Of a DNA stretch of 13,359 nt, positions 1 to 7,442 are shown piece by piece. The position numbers and the translations under genes are program-made. The notes below the pieces were generated by a model. It saw only the letters and a list, made by a program, of their open reading frames with translations, searched no databases and was not told the origin of the DNA. This DNA comes from an uncultured Lachnospiraceae bacterium (GTDB lineage Bacteria; Bacillota; Clostridia; Lachnospirales; Lachnospiraceae). Within the stretch, counting starts at the first letter, position 1; every line of letters begins with the position of its first letter. The stretch spans positions 1-13,359 of the forward strand of contig USDI01000047.1 of NCBI GenBank assembly GCA_900553305.1, read 5' to 3'.

Positions 1-508
1 CCCTGACTTCTACGGCTCTCGTAATAATATTTCTGTCGGGATGTTTTCTGGCTGTTTTTTCATCCATGCCTCCCATCCGTACCATCTCTTCTACCAGGGA
101 ATGATCCCTTGTAACCTGCCGTATTTCATCGTTTACGATATATAATCTGCTGTCACCCACATTCGCCACCTGAAGATAGTGTCCAATCAGGGTTGCCGCC
201 ACCATCGTGGTTCCCATCCCATATAGGCTCACATCCTCTCCTGCCTTGCGGCGGATCTGGTCATTTGCCACTTTAATTGCCTTACCTAAAATCCGTACCG
301 GACTCTTTTCAAAGCTTCCTTTTACCTCACGGACTACAGTTTCTACTGCATATCGCGATGCATAATCACCGGCATTATGCCCTCCCATGCCATCTGCTAC
401 CAGAAACAGATTCGCCAGATTGCCCAAAGGAGTATCCTGTGCAAACACATAATCCTGATTTAGTTGTCGTCTTTTTCCAATATCCGTAACTGAAAAAGCC
501 TGTAACAC
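1..508 (-). CDS. stp: PP2C-family Ser/Thr protein phosphatase (Stp/PrpC type), 3' end cut by window edge
   Basis: This is a metal-dependent phosphatase that removes phosphate from Ser/Thr residues, usually opposing a PASTA-domain kinase (PrkC/PknB) encoded next door. I translated 169 codons from GTG at 506-508. The start has a GGGAGGT-type Shine-Dalgarno about 5 bases upstream, and no ATG fits better. PP2C motifs appear in order: an RxxNxD-like stretch (N17, D19), the metal-binding VADGMGGH (D39, G40), GMGTTMVAA (97-105), NVGDSRLY (116-123, D119) and TRDHS (133-137). Family members are about 240 residues, so roughly 70-80 C-terminal residues, with the last metal-binding Asp residues, lie beyond the left edge. 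The gene is 91 bases downstream of rlmN and has its own candidate promoter. The kinase neighbour is an inference from the usual order, not seen here. Confidence 0.93.
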   Translation of the reverse strand, partial: MLQAFSVTDIGKRRQLNQDYVFAQDTPLGNLANLFLVADGMGGHNAGDYASRYAVETVVREVKGSFEKSPVRILGKAIKVANDQIRRKAGEDVSLYGMGTTMVAATLIGHYLQVANVGDSRLYIVNDEIRQVTRDHSLVEEMVRMGGMDEKTARKHPDRNIITRAVEVR

Positions 509-525
509 CTTTACCTCCCACTGAC

Positions 526-539
526 TGCCCGGCAGGGCA
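526..539 (-). other. Small GC-rich hairpin in the phosphatase leader
   Basis: TGCCC and GGGCA arms enclose a 4-base loop, just upstream of the Shine-Dalgarno at about 512-517. No T-run follows on the minus strand, so it is not a terminator of rlmN. It may only shape the 5' end of the phosphatase mRNA. The role is unknown. Confidence 0.35.
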
Positions 540-561
540 TATCACTCCATAATCGTTCTAT

Positions 562-590
562 ATCATAGCATGATGATCGAAAAAAAGCAA
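562..590 (-). promoter_or_regulatory. Candidate sigma-A promoter with extended -10, upstream of the phosphatase gene
   Basis: On the minus strand, TTGCTT (585-590) is followed by a 17-base spacer and TATGAT (562-567), which matches TATAAT at 5 of 6 bases. TGC directly before it gives an extended -10. Transcription would start near 555, giving a leader of about 45 bases before the GTG. The -35 is weak (3 of 6), which an extended -10 can offset. It lies between rlmN and the phosphatase and would give the phosphatase expression independent of the murE operon. Confidence 0.6.
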
Positions 591-599
591 CCAAACTGC

Positions 600-1631
600 C
601 TATACACTCTCCTGCAGCTGCCTTCTCCTTAACTGTCCGCAGGCTCCGTCAATGTCTCTCCCCATCTCGCGGCGTACGGTTACCTGAATGCCGCTTTTCT
701 CAAGCTTTCCCTTAAACGCCTGAATTGCTTTGGTTTCTGACTGCACATAATCCCGTTCCTTGATCGGATTAACCGGAATCAGATTCACATGACAGTTGAG
801 CGGCTTTACCAGCGCACACAGCTCCCTTGCATCCTCCGGCGTGTCATTGACTCCTCCCACTAAAGAATACTCAAAGGTGAGTCTTCTTCCTGTCTGTTCA
901 AAGTAATTCTGACAGGCCTCCATCAGCTCCGCAATGGAATACCGGTTGGCAATCGGCATAAGTTTCTTTCGCTTTTCATCTGTTGTGGCATGCAGGGAAA
1001 GAGCCAGGGTAATCTGCAGCTTTTCCTGTGCGAGTTCCTGAATCTTCGGCACCAGTCCACAGGTCGAAACCGTCACATTCCTCTGGCTGATATGAAGTCC
1101 GTGTTCATCGGTAAGCAAAGCAATAAACCTAAGCAGGTTCTCATAATTATCGAGCGGTTCCCCGGTTCCCATGACCACCACATTGGAAACGCGTTCCTTC
1201 GTATCTCTTGTAATCGCATAAATCTGATCGAGCATCTCCGCCGGTGTCAGATTCCGCTCCCAGCCATCGAGTGTAGAGGCACAGAACCGGCATCCCATCT
1301 TACAGCCTACCTGGGAAGATATGCACACGCTGTTTCCATGCTTATAACGCATGAACACGCTTTCCACAAGGTTTCCGTCCTTTAACTCAAACAGATATTT
1401 CCGTGTGCCGTCAAGCTTCGACTCCTGCATCCGTACCACTTGCAGGGTGGTAAGCTCATAACGCTCCTTACACGCTTCGCGTAAAGCCACCGACAGGTTC
1501 GTCATTTCATCGAAGCTGCGTGCCAGCTTGACATGAATCCATTCGTATAATTGTTTTGCCCGAAAGCTCTTTTCCCCGATTGCTGCCATCTCTTCCTGCA
1601 ATTCGGGCAGAGTCATTGATTTGATATCCAT
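600..1631 (-). CDS. rlmN: Dual-specificity 23S rRNA A2503 / tRNA A37 C2-methyltransferase RlmN
   Basis: This radical-SAM methyltransferase makes 2-methyladenosine at A2503 of 23S rRNA and, in characterised members, at A37 of some tRNAs. The 343-residue protein is full length. The CX3CX2C motif for the 4Fe-4S cluster is C110, C114, C117. MGTGEPL (154-160) is the SAM-binding GEP motif. C331 in the GACGQL stretch aligns with the E. coli cysteine that becomes methylated (C355), and C103 aligns with the resolving cysteine (C118). Both are present, so the enzyme should be active. The ATG start lies 9 bases after the rsmB stop. The best Shine-Dalgarno, AAGGAG, lies inside the last rsmB codons about 12 bases from the ATG, which suggests translational coupling. 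RlmN rather than the resistance enzyme Cfr is favoured by context and the C-terminal ACGQL. Confidence 0.97.
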   Translation of the reverse strand: MDIKSMTLPELQEEMAAIGEKSFRAKQLYEWIHVKLARSFDEMTNLSVALREACKERYELTTLQVVRMQESKLDGTRKYLFELKDGNLVESVFMRYKHGNSVCISSQVGCKMGCRFCASTLDGWERNLTPAEMLDQIYAITRDTKERVSNVVVMGTGEPLDNYENLLRFIALLTDEHGLHISQRNVTVSTCGLVPKIQELAQEKLQITLALSLHATTDEKRKKLMPIANRYSIAELMEACQNYFEQTGRRLTFEYSLVGGVNDTPEDARELCALVKPLNCHVNLIPVNPIKERDYVQSETKAIQAFKGKLEKSGIQVTVRREMGRDIDGACGQLRRRQLQESV

Positions 1632-1640
1632 TCCGGTCGG

Positions 1641-2984
1641 TTACTCCTTTTTCTCTTCCCTGCGCAGCTTTGCAACGAAAAACCCATCCGTCGGATGAAT
1701 TCCCGGCAGGAGCTGCAGCATACCGTTCTCTTCCCTGTCCCATAAGTCCTCCGGCAGATGCTCCTTCATGCTCTGTGTTTCAAAAGGGAAATTCTGCGTG
1801 AACCACTGAACCATCTGTTCATTCTCTGCCCTGTGAATTGTACAGGTACTGTACATCAGCGTTCCGCCCGGCTTCACATACTGCCATACGACAGACAGAA
1901 TCTTCTGTTGAAGCTCCACAAGTTCCTTCATCTGCTCCGGACTCATGCGGTAACGGATGTCACGCTTTTTCCCAAGAATCCCTAATCCGGAACAGGGAAG
2001 ATCCGCATAGACTACATCGGCCTTCCCGATCATATTCTCATCCAGTTTCGAAGCATCAAAAGTCTCAATCCGGATATTCTGACAATTTATTCTTGTACTG
2101 TTTTCTTCAATCAAAGCGGTCTTACTATCGGTAAGATCCCTCGAAATCACATTTCCCTCTTTTAAAAGTCCTGCCGCATGCAGACTCTTTCCTCCGGGTG
2201 CCGCGCAGACATCCAGTAACAGCTCGTTTCCCTGTAGTCCTGCCGCCTCGGTAACCAGCATGCTGCTCACATCCTGCACCGTAAAAAGACCTTCCTCATA
2301 TCCGGGGATACTCTGTACGCTCTCCCCTCCCTCCATAAGATAGGCATAGGAAAGATAAGGGTGCTGCCGCAGGGTAATCTGCTGCGCCGCCACATTCTGC
2401 ACCCAGTCCTCTTTCTCATCCTCCGGTCCGCAGTAACGCAGCACCACCGGATGTACCTTCTGCATCTCTTCAAAAATCTGCTTTGTAATTTTCGCTCCAC
2501 GTTCCTCAAGGAACAGGGTTACCAGCCACTCCGGCATGGAATAGCGCACGGAATAGCATTTCACCGGATCCGTTTCATCCGGATATGCAATCTGTTCTTT
2601 ATTCCTTGCAATGTTCCTTAGCACTCCGTTTACAAAGCCCTGCAAATTACGAAATCCCCGCTTTCCGGCAAGCTTTACCGCCTCATTGCACACCGCGCTG
2701 TCCGGAACCGAATCCATAAACAATAGCTGGTAAACGCTAAGCCGTAAAAGATTGCGGATAAGTGGTTTCATTTTGGAAACCGGTGTCTTGGAACAGCTGT
2801 TTAATACATAATCAATCGTAATCTGTTTTTCAATTGTGCCCTCCGTCACCCGTTTGATAAAGGCCTTTGAGGGCTGCTTTAAATAATCATATTTATTCAG
2901 GACATTCCGGATCACCAGATGGGAATAGGTTCCCCTTTCCAGAATTTCCATCAGCATCTCCAGAATCAGTTCTCGTTCGTTCAA
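1641..2984 (-). CDS. rsmB: 16S rRNA (cytosine-967-C5)-methyltransferase RsmB
   Basis: RsmB methylates C967 of 16S rRNA on the small-subunit RNA, using SAM. The 447 residues have the family layout: a NusB-like RNA-binding helical domain (about 1-135), then a Rossmann-fold methyltransferase. Visible motifs are QDVSS (237-241), the SAM loop DVCAAPGGKS (258-267), DLPCSG with C331 (328-333) and STCT with C381 (379-382), the two-cysteine signature of m5C RNA methyltransferases. The start is a TTG codon (2982-2984), with AGGAG 8 bases upstream. It begins 16 bases after the yugP stop and ends 9 bases before rlmN, so all three are probably co-transcribed. It belongs with rlmN as an rRNA modification pair. 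Confidence 0.97.
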   Translation of the reverse strand: MNERELILEMLMEILERGTYSHLVIRNVLNKYDYLKQPSKAFIKRVTEGTIEKQITIDYVLNSCSKTPVSKMKPLIRNLLRLSVYQLLFMDSVPDSAVCNEAVKLAGKRGFRNLQGFVNGVLRNIARNKEQIAYPDETDPVKCYSVRYSMPEWLVTLFLEERGAKITKQIFEEMQKVHPVVLRYCGPEDEKEDWVQNVAAQQITLRQHPYLSYAYLMEGGESVQSIPGYEEGLFTVQDVSSMLVTEAAGLQGNELLLDVCAAPGGKSLHAAGLLKEGNVISRDLTDSKTALIEENSTRINCQNIRIETFDASKLDENMIGKADVVYADLPCSGLGILGKKRDIRYRMSPEQMKELVELQQKILSVVWQYVKPGGTLMYSTCTIHRAENEQMVQWFTQNFPFETQSMKEHLPEDLWDREENGMLQLLPGIHPTDGFFVAKLRREEKKE

Positions 2985-3000
2985 CTTCGTATCTCCTGTG

Positions 3001-3717
3001 CTAATCCCGTCTTCTTCGTCCCGTCAGCATGAACAGACGAAGGAGCTGTAATATTGCGGCTGCCGCTGCAGCTACATAGGTCATGGCGGCAGCTTTTAAC
3101 ACCTTACCGCTCTGGGATACCTCATCCGGTGCAAGCATTCCGTAATCCCGAAGCATATGCAGGGCACGGCTTGAAGCATTAAATTCAACAGGCAGTGTCA
3201 CGATCTGGAACAGTACCGCAAAGGTAAAAATATACACTCCGATCTGTGCAAGTGAAAAATAAGTTCCGTCCGGGAGGTGGAAATCCAGACCTAAAATCAA
3301 TCCCAGCAGGACAATCGGAATTCCAAGCTTAGACCCCAGATTGGCTGCCGGTACAAGGAGGGTACGGATCTTCATCGGAAGATATCCTTTGTGATGCTGT
3401 ACCACATGTCCGCATTCATGCGCCGCCACGCCGATTGCCGCTACAGAGGTGCTTCCATATACACTGTCCGATAAGCGGACCACCTTTTGGGACGGATCAT
3501 AATGATCCGTAAGCTTTCCGGACACATGCTCGATGCGCACGTCACTGATTCCGGACATCTGTAAAATCCGTTGTGCTGCCTGAGCCCCCGTCATTCCGGT
3601 ACGGCTCGGTACTCTTGAATATTTACTGTAGGTACTCTGTACAAAGCTGCTGGCAATCATGGAAAGGATTGCCCCAATGATTACTAAAATATAGGTTGGA
3701 TCATATCCGTAAAACAT
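3001..3717 (-). CDS. yugP: Membrane-bound neutral zinc metallopeptidase, YugP family
   Basis: This is a membrane metallopeptidase of the B. subtilis YugP-like family, whose substrates are, to my knowledge, not established. The 238-residue protein has an N-terminal membrane segment (about 7-25), a soluble stretch with the zinc motif HECGH (100-104: H100, E101, H104), and hydrophobic segments near 133-147, 158-178 and 207-231. The EFNAS sequence (178-182) after the third segment is typical of the family, and E178 is a plausible third zinc ligand (inference). AAAGGAGG lies 8 bases before the ATG, the best ribosome binding site in the window, suggesting strong translation. It sits between fmt and rsmB with gaps of 36 and 16 bases. 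Nothing in the sequence explains its link to translation genes. Confidence 0.9.
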   Translation of the reverse strand: MFYGYDPTYILVIIGAILSMIASSFVQSTYSKYSRVPSRTGMTGAQAAQRILQMSGISDVRIEHVSGKLTDHYDPSQKVVRLSDSVYGSTSVAAIGVAAHECGHVVQHHKGYLPMKIRTLLVPAANLGSKLGIPIVLLGLILGLDFHLPDGTYFSLAQIGVYIFTFAVLFQIVTLPVEFNASSRALHMLRDYGMLAPDEVSQSGKVLKAAAMTYVAAAAAAILQLLRLFMLTGRRRRD

Positions 3718-3753
3718 TGTCTCTTCCTCCTTTATCTATCAACTTGTAGCAGT

Positions 3754-4692
3754 TCAGCCTGTTACGTCAAAGTTCTCTTCCCTGACATCATAGCCCAACA
3801 GGAAGTCTTTTACTGACATTTTCTTCTTTCCTTCCAGCTGTACGGTCAAAACCCTGAGTGCCCCTTCGCCGCAGGCAATATCAAAGAACTCCTTTCCGGT
3901 CCGGATGACACTTCCCGGAACGGCTCCTTCCTTTCCTTCCACCACATCGGCGTCCCAGATCTTCAGAGTCTTTCCTTTATAAAAGGTATACGCACTCGGC
4001 CAGGAATTAAGCCCCCGTACAAACCGTTCAATCACCTCTGCCGGCTTAGTAAAGTCGATATGTCCCATCGCCTTATCCAGCTTCGCTGCATAAAATGTTG
4101 CAAGGCTTTCGTCCTGCTTTTCAGGTATAATCTTCCCTGCTTCAATGATCGGCAGCGTCTCTACAAGAAGCCTGGCTCCTGCCTCCATCAGCTTATCATG
4201 AAGGCTTTCTCCGGTTTCTTTTTTATCAATCGGAACGACCACACGGCTCCACATATCTCCGGTATCGAGTCCCTTTTCCATCTGCTGAATGGTGACACCG
4301 GTCTCCTTGTCCCCGTTTAAAATCGCCCACTGGATCGGTGCCGCGCCACGATATTTTGGAAGCAGGGACGCATGAAGATTGATGCATCCGAACTTCGGCA
4401 TATTTAAAATTTCTTCGGACAGGAGCTGCCCGAATGCCACGACGACAAATATATCGGCTTCGTATTTCCTGAGCTCCTCCACAGCCTCCGGTGCCTTGAT
4501 CTTTACAGGCTGCAGCACCGGAATGCCATAGGAAAGTGCACATTCCTTCACCGGTGTCATGGAAACCTCTTTGCCACGGCCTTTCTGTTTATCCGGCTGT
4601 GTCACCACCGCAGTAACTGTATGTCCGGCTTCAATCAATGCCTTTAACGGTGCCACCGAAAAGTCCGGTGTTCCCATATATACAATCTTCAT
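3754..4692 (-). CDS. fmt: Methionyl-tRNA formyltransferase
   Basis: Fmt transfers a formyl group from 10-formyltetrahydrofolate to Met on initiator tRNA, which allows bacterial translation initiation. The 312 residues match the family length. The N-terminal formyltransferase domain starts with MGTPDF (6-11). The catalytic residues N105 and H107 are in INLHASLLPKYRGAAP, and D143 is in GLDTGDM (141-147). The C-terminal domain (about 207-312) carries the LRGLNSWP-like element (RGLNSWP, 226-232) that helps hold the tRNA. The ATG has AAGGAG 7 bases upstream. It starts 14 bases after the def stop, the common def-fmt pairing: Fmt adds the formyl group that Def later removes. Confidence 0.98.
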   Translation of the reverse strand: MKIVYMGTPDFSVAPLKALIEAGHTVTAVVTQPDKQKGRGKEVSMTPVKECALSYGIPVLQPVKIKAPEAVEELRKYEADIFVVVAFGQLLSEEILNMPKFGCINLHASLLPKYRGAAPIQWAILNGDKETGVTIQQMEKGLDTGDMWSRVVVPIDKKETGESLHDKLMEAGARLLVETLPIIEAGKIIPEKQDESLATFYAAKLDKAMGHIDFTKPAEVIERFVRGLNSWPSAYTFYKGKTLKIWDADVVEGKEGAVPGSVIRTGKEFFDIACGEGALRVLTVQLEGKKKMSVKDFLLGYDVREENFDVTG

Positions 4693-4706
4693 CCTCTCTC
4701 TCCTTC

Positions 4707-5183
4707 CTACTCCTCATTAAGATCCTCGGTATTCATCAGTTCTCCTTCCACACGGTCCACATAAAGCTTTCCCTCAAGATGATCCAGCTCATGGCAGATC
4801 GCACGTGCTAAAAGCTCCTCACCCTCTAAGGTAAACTCCTCCATATCCGCATTGTAAGCCTTCACCTTCACATGGTTCGGACGGGTCACCACACCGGTCT
4901 TGCCCGGAACACTTAAGCATCCTTCGTATCCGGTCTGTTCTCCATCGATACTTAATATCACCGGATTAATAAGGAGAATGGGATCTTCTCCCGTTACATC
5001 GATCACGACAATCCGTTTCAGAATTCCAACCTGCGGTGCTGCAAGTCCCACGCCATCTGCTTCATACATGGTATCAAACATATCATCAATCAGTTCCCTG
5101 GTACGGTCGTTGACCTCCCTGACCTCCTTACATACCTTATTCAATACCGGATCTCCAATTTTTCTTACGTTCCTGATTGCCAT
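4707..5183 (-). CDS. def: Peptide deformylase
   Basis: Def removes the N-formyl group from nascent proteins using a bound metal, usually iron. The 158 residues contain all three signature motifs: GVGLAAPQ (44-51, with Q51), EGCLS (87-91, with metal ligand C89) and HELDH (131-135, with ligands H131 and H135 and catalytic E132). The short length fits the compact type 1 class of E. coli and many Clostridia rather than the longer B. subtilis Def type. The ATG has AAAGGAG 7 bases upstream. It is 18 bases after priA and 14 bases before fmt, so it is co-transcribed with its functional partner. Confidence 0.98.
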   Translation of the reverse strand: MAIRNVRKIGDPVLNKVCKEVREVNDRTRELIDDMFDTMYEADGVGLAAPQVGILKRIVVIDVTGEDPILLINPVILSIDGEQTGYEGCLSVPGKTGVVTRPNHVKVKAYNADMEEFTLEGEELLARAICHELDHLEGKLYVDRVEGELMNTEDLNEE

Positions 5184-5201
5184 TTCAAGGCTCCTTTCCT
5201 G

Positions 5202-7409
5202 TTATTCGTAGTCAAAAATGACATTTTCTGTCTTTAATTCAAACCCGTTTAAAAGAGCTTCCAGCCGCTCCTTCGCCTGCCGGATCGGCTCTTCCTTCAG
5301 GGATTTTAAGTAAATCATATAGCGGTAATAGTCCTTAACCTTCGATACTGCTGCGGGGGTCGGTCCGATGACACGGACATAGGTTCCTGCTTCTTTCGCA
5401 AGCCGTACCGCCAGTCCCTTACAACGTTTTTCATCCTTGGAAACCACAAGGATCGTCAGCATATGGCCTGCCGGTGGATATTCCAGCAGTTCCCGGTACA
5501 TGATCTCTTCCTCGTAAAAGGCTTCATAATCCTGCTTCGCTGCCTGCCGGATGCTATAATGCTCCGGGCGGTAGGTCTGGATCACGGCTTCTCCCGGAAG
5601 CGTTCCTCTCCCGGCACGCCCTTCGGCCTGGGTCAGAAGCTGAAAGGTCTTTTCCCCGGCACGATAGTCGCTGTCATTTAACGAAAGGTCTGCCGCAAGC
5701 ACCCCGACCAGAGTCACATTCGGAAAATCATGTCCCTTGACAATCATCTGGGTTCCTAAAAGTACATCCGCTTCCCCTTCCGCAAAAGCGGACAGGATCT
5801 TTTCAAAGCTTCCCTTCTGCTTCGTGGTATCGCCGTCCATACGCAGTACCCGGATCCCCGGGAACAGCTCATATAACTGTCTCTCGATCTGCTGGGTTCC
5901 AGCCTTGAATCCAAGGATATAATTGGAACTGCAGCCGGGACAGCGTTTCGGCTGGACGGTTTCATACCCGCAGTAGTGGCATACCATCTTCCCTCCGATA
6001 TGCTGGGACAGGGACACGTCGCAGTGCGGACACTTCATCACATAGCCGCAGGAACGGCACGACACAAAGCCTGCATACCCACGACGGTTTAAAAACAGCA
6101 TGATTTGCTGCTTTTTCTCCAACCGGTCACGGATCAGTTCCTGTAGCTCGCTGCTGAAAATCGAACGATTTCCCTTCCGGAGTTCCTGCCGTAAATCCAC
6201 AATCCGGACATTGGCAAGCTCTCCGCCATTTTTTCTGTTTTTCATGGTAAATAACCGGTATTCACCCTTTTTTGCTTTATAATAAGCCTCCAGTGACGGG
6301 GTTGCCGACCCCAGCACCAGAGATGCTTTCTTTAAAGAAGCAAGATACTCTGCGGTTTCTCTTGCATGGTAGCGCGGGGCATTTTCGCTGATGTAGCTCC
6401 CCTCATGCTCTTCGTCAATCACAATCATGCCAAGATTGGGAAACGGCACAAAAAGCGCCGATCTTGGCCCGATCATCACATCAATTTCGCCCTTTCTTGC
6501 CCGCTCACACTGATCAAACCGCTCTCCCTGGGAAAGGGAAGAATTCATCACCGACACGCGGTCCCCGAAACGTTTGTAAAACCGCAGTAACGTCTGATAC
6601 GTCAGGGCGATCTCCGGAATCAGCACGATACACTGTTTTCCCCTCTTTATCATTTCCTCAATCAGGGCTAAATAAACCAGCGTCTTGCCACTTCCTGTAA
6701 TTCCGTGAATGAGATACGTCTTCCGGATATTTTCATCATAATCGGAAAGAATCTGCTCTTTGATATACTGTTGTTCTTCGGAAAGCTCAGGTCCATACTC
6801 TGCGGTGACCGTCAGGCTCACCGGATTGCGGTAACAGCTTTCGCTCTCTATCGTAATTGCTCCCTGCGAAACCAGACTGTTTAAGGTTGCTGTCGATACA
6901 TGCAGCTTCCCGGTTACCAGTTCATAAGGAAGTTCCTCTTCGGTAAGAAGCTCCTGCAATACCCTTGCTTTGGCATTCTGATGCTTCCGCATGCACTCCC
7001 CGAGCAGGGAAGTCAGTTCTTCTGTTGATAAAGTACGCCGGAGCTTTTTCTTTTCAACTGCTTTGACGGCGCGCTTTACCGGAAGTACCGTTTTGAGTGC
7101 GGCAATCATGGTCGAGCCATAGGTCTGCCGCATCCAGGCTGCCAGCCGGACGGCATCTGCTTCAGCCGGAAGATTATCAGTAACGATTCCGTCAATTTCC
7201 TTGATTCTCTCTTCCTGATATTCATTTTTATCGGTAATTTCAATCACGTATCCTTTTCTCTTCCGGTTGCCCGTACCGAAGGGAATCTGTACACACATTC
7301 CAACGGCCAGCTTCTCCTTCAAAGCGTCCGGGATTCGGTACTGAAACGGTCTATCTACTTTTTCATGGGAAATGTCAATGATGACATTTGCATAAGTTCC
7401 ATGATTCAT
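5202..7409 (-). CDS. priA: Primosomal protein N' (replication restart helicase PriA)
   Basis: PriA is a 3'-to-5' superfamily 2 helicase that recognises abandoned replication forks and reloads the replicative helicase. The 735 residues are full length. An N-terminal DNA-binding region covers about 1-110. Walker A is GITGSGKT (236-243), DEEH is at 332-335, and the motif III GSAT is at 367-370. A zinc-binding insertion has four cysteine pairs (C451/C454, C460/C463, C477/C480, C490/C493). GTQMIVKGHDF (552-562) and QAEGRAGR (594-601) are late helicase motifs. No key residue is missing. The ribosome binding site is modest (AGGA about 6-7 bases from the ATG). It follows murE by 33 bases and precedes def by 18, so it is inside the operon. 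Confidence 0.98.
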   Translation of the reverse strand: MNHGTYANVIIDISHEKVDRPFQYRIPDALKEKLAVGMCVQIPFGTGNRKRKGYVIEITDKNEYQEERIKEIDGIVTDNLPAEADAVRLAAWMRQTYGSTMIAALKTVLPVKRAVKAVEKKKLRRTLSTEELTSLLGECMRKHQNAKARVLQELLTEEELPYELVTGKLHVSTATLNSLVSQGAITIESESCYRNPVSLTVTAEYGPELSEEQQYIKEQILSDYDENIRKTYLIHGITGSGKTLVYLALIEEMIKRGKQCIVLIPEIALTYQTLLRFYKRFGDRVSVMNSSLSQGERFDQCERARKGEIDVMIGPRSALFVPFPNLGMIVIDEEHEGSYISENAPRYHARETAEYLASLKKASLVLGSATPSLEAYYKAKKGEYRLFTMKNRKNGGELANVRIVDLRQELRKGNRSIFSSELQELIRDRLEKKQQIMLFLNRRGYAGFVSCRSCGYVMKCPHCDVSLSQHIGGKMVCHYCGYETVQPKRCPGCSSNYILGFKAGTQQIERQLYELFPGIRVLRMDGDTTKQKGSFEKILSAFAEGEADVLLGTQMIVKGHDFPNVTLVGVLAADLSLNDSDYRAGEKTFQLLTQAEGRAGRGTLPGEAVIQTYRPEHYSIRQAAKQDYEAFYEEEIMYRELLEYPPAGHMLTILVVSKDEKRCKGLAVRLAKEAGTYVRVIGPTPAAVSKVKDYYRYMIYLKSLKEEPIRQAKERLEALLNGFELKTENVIFDYE

Positions 7410-7442
7410 GTTTTGTTCCTGTTCTGTAAGTTTGGTTACACT

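Noticed and set aside
526..590. Intrinsic terminator between rlmN and the phosphatase gene
   Set aside because: The hairpin at 526-539 has no T-run after it, and the T-run at about 580-586 (minus strand) has no stable stem before it; a promoter reading fits better.
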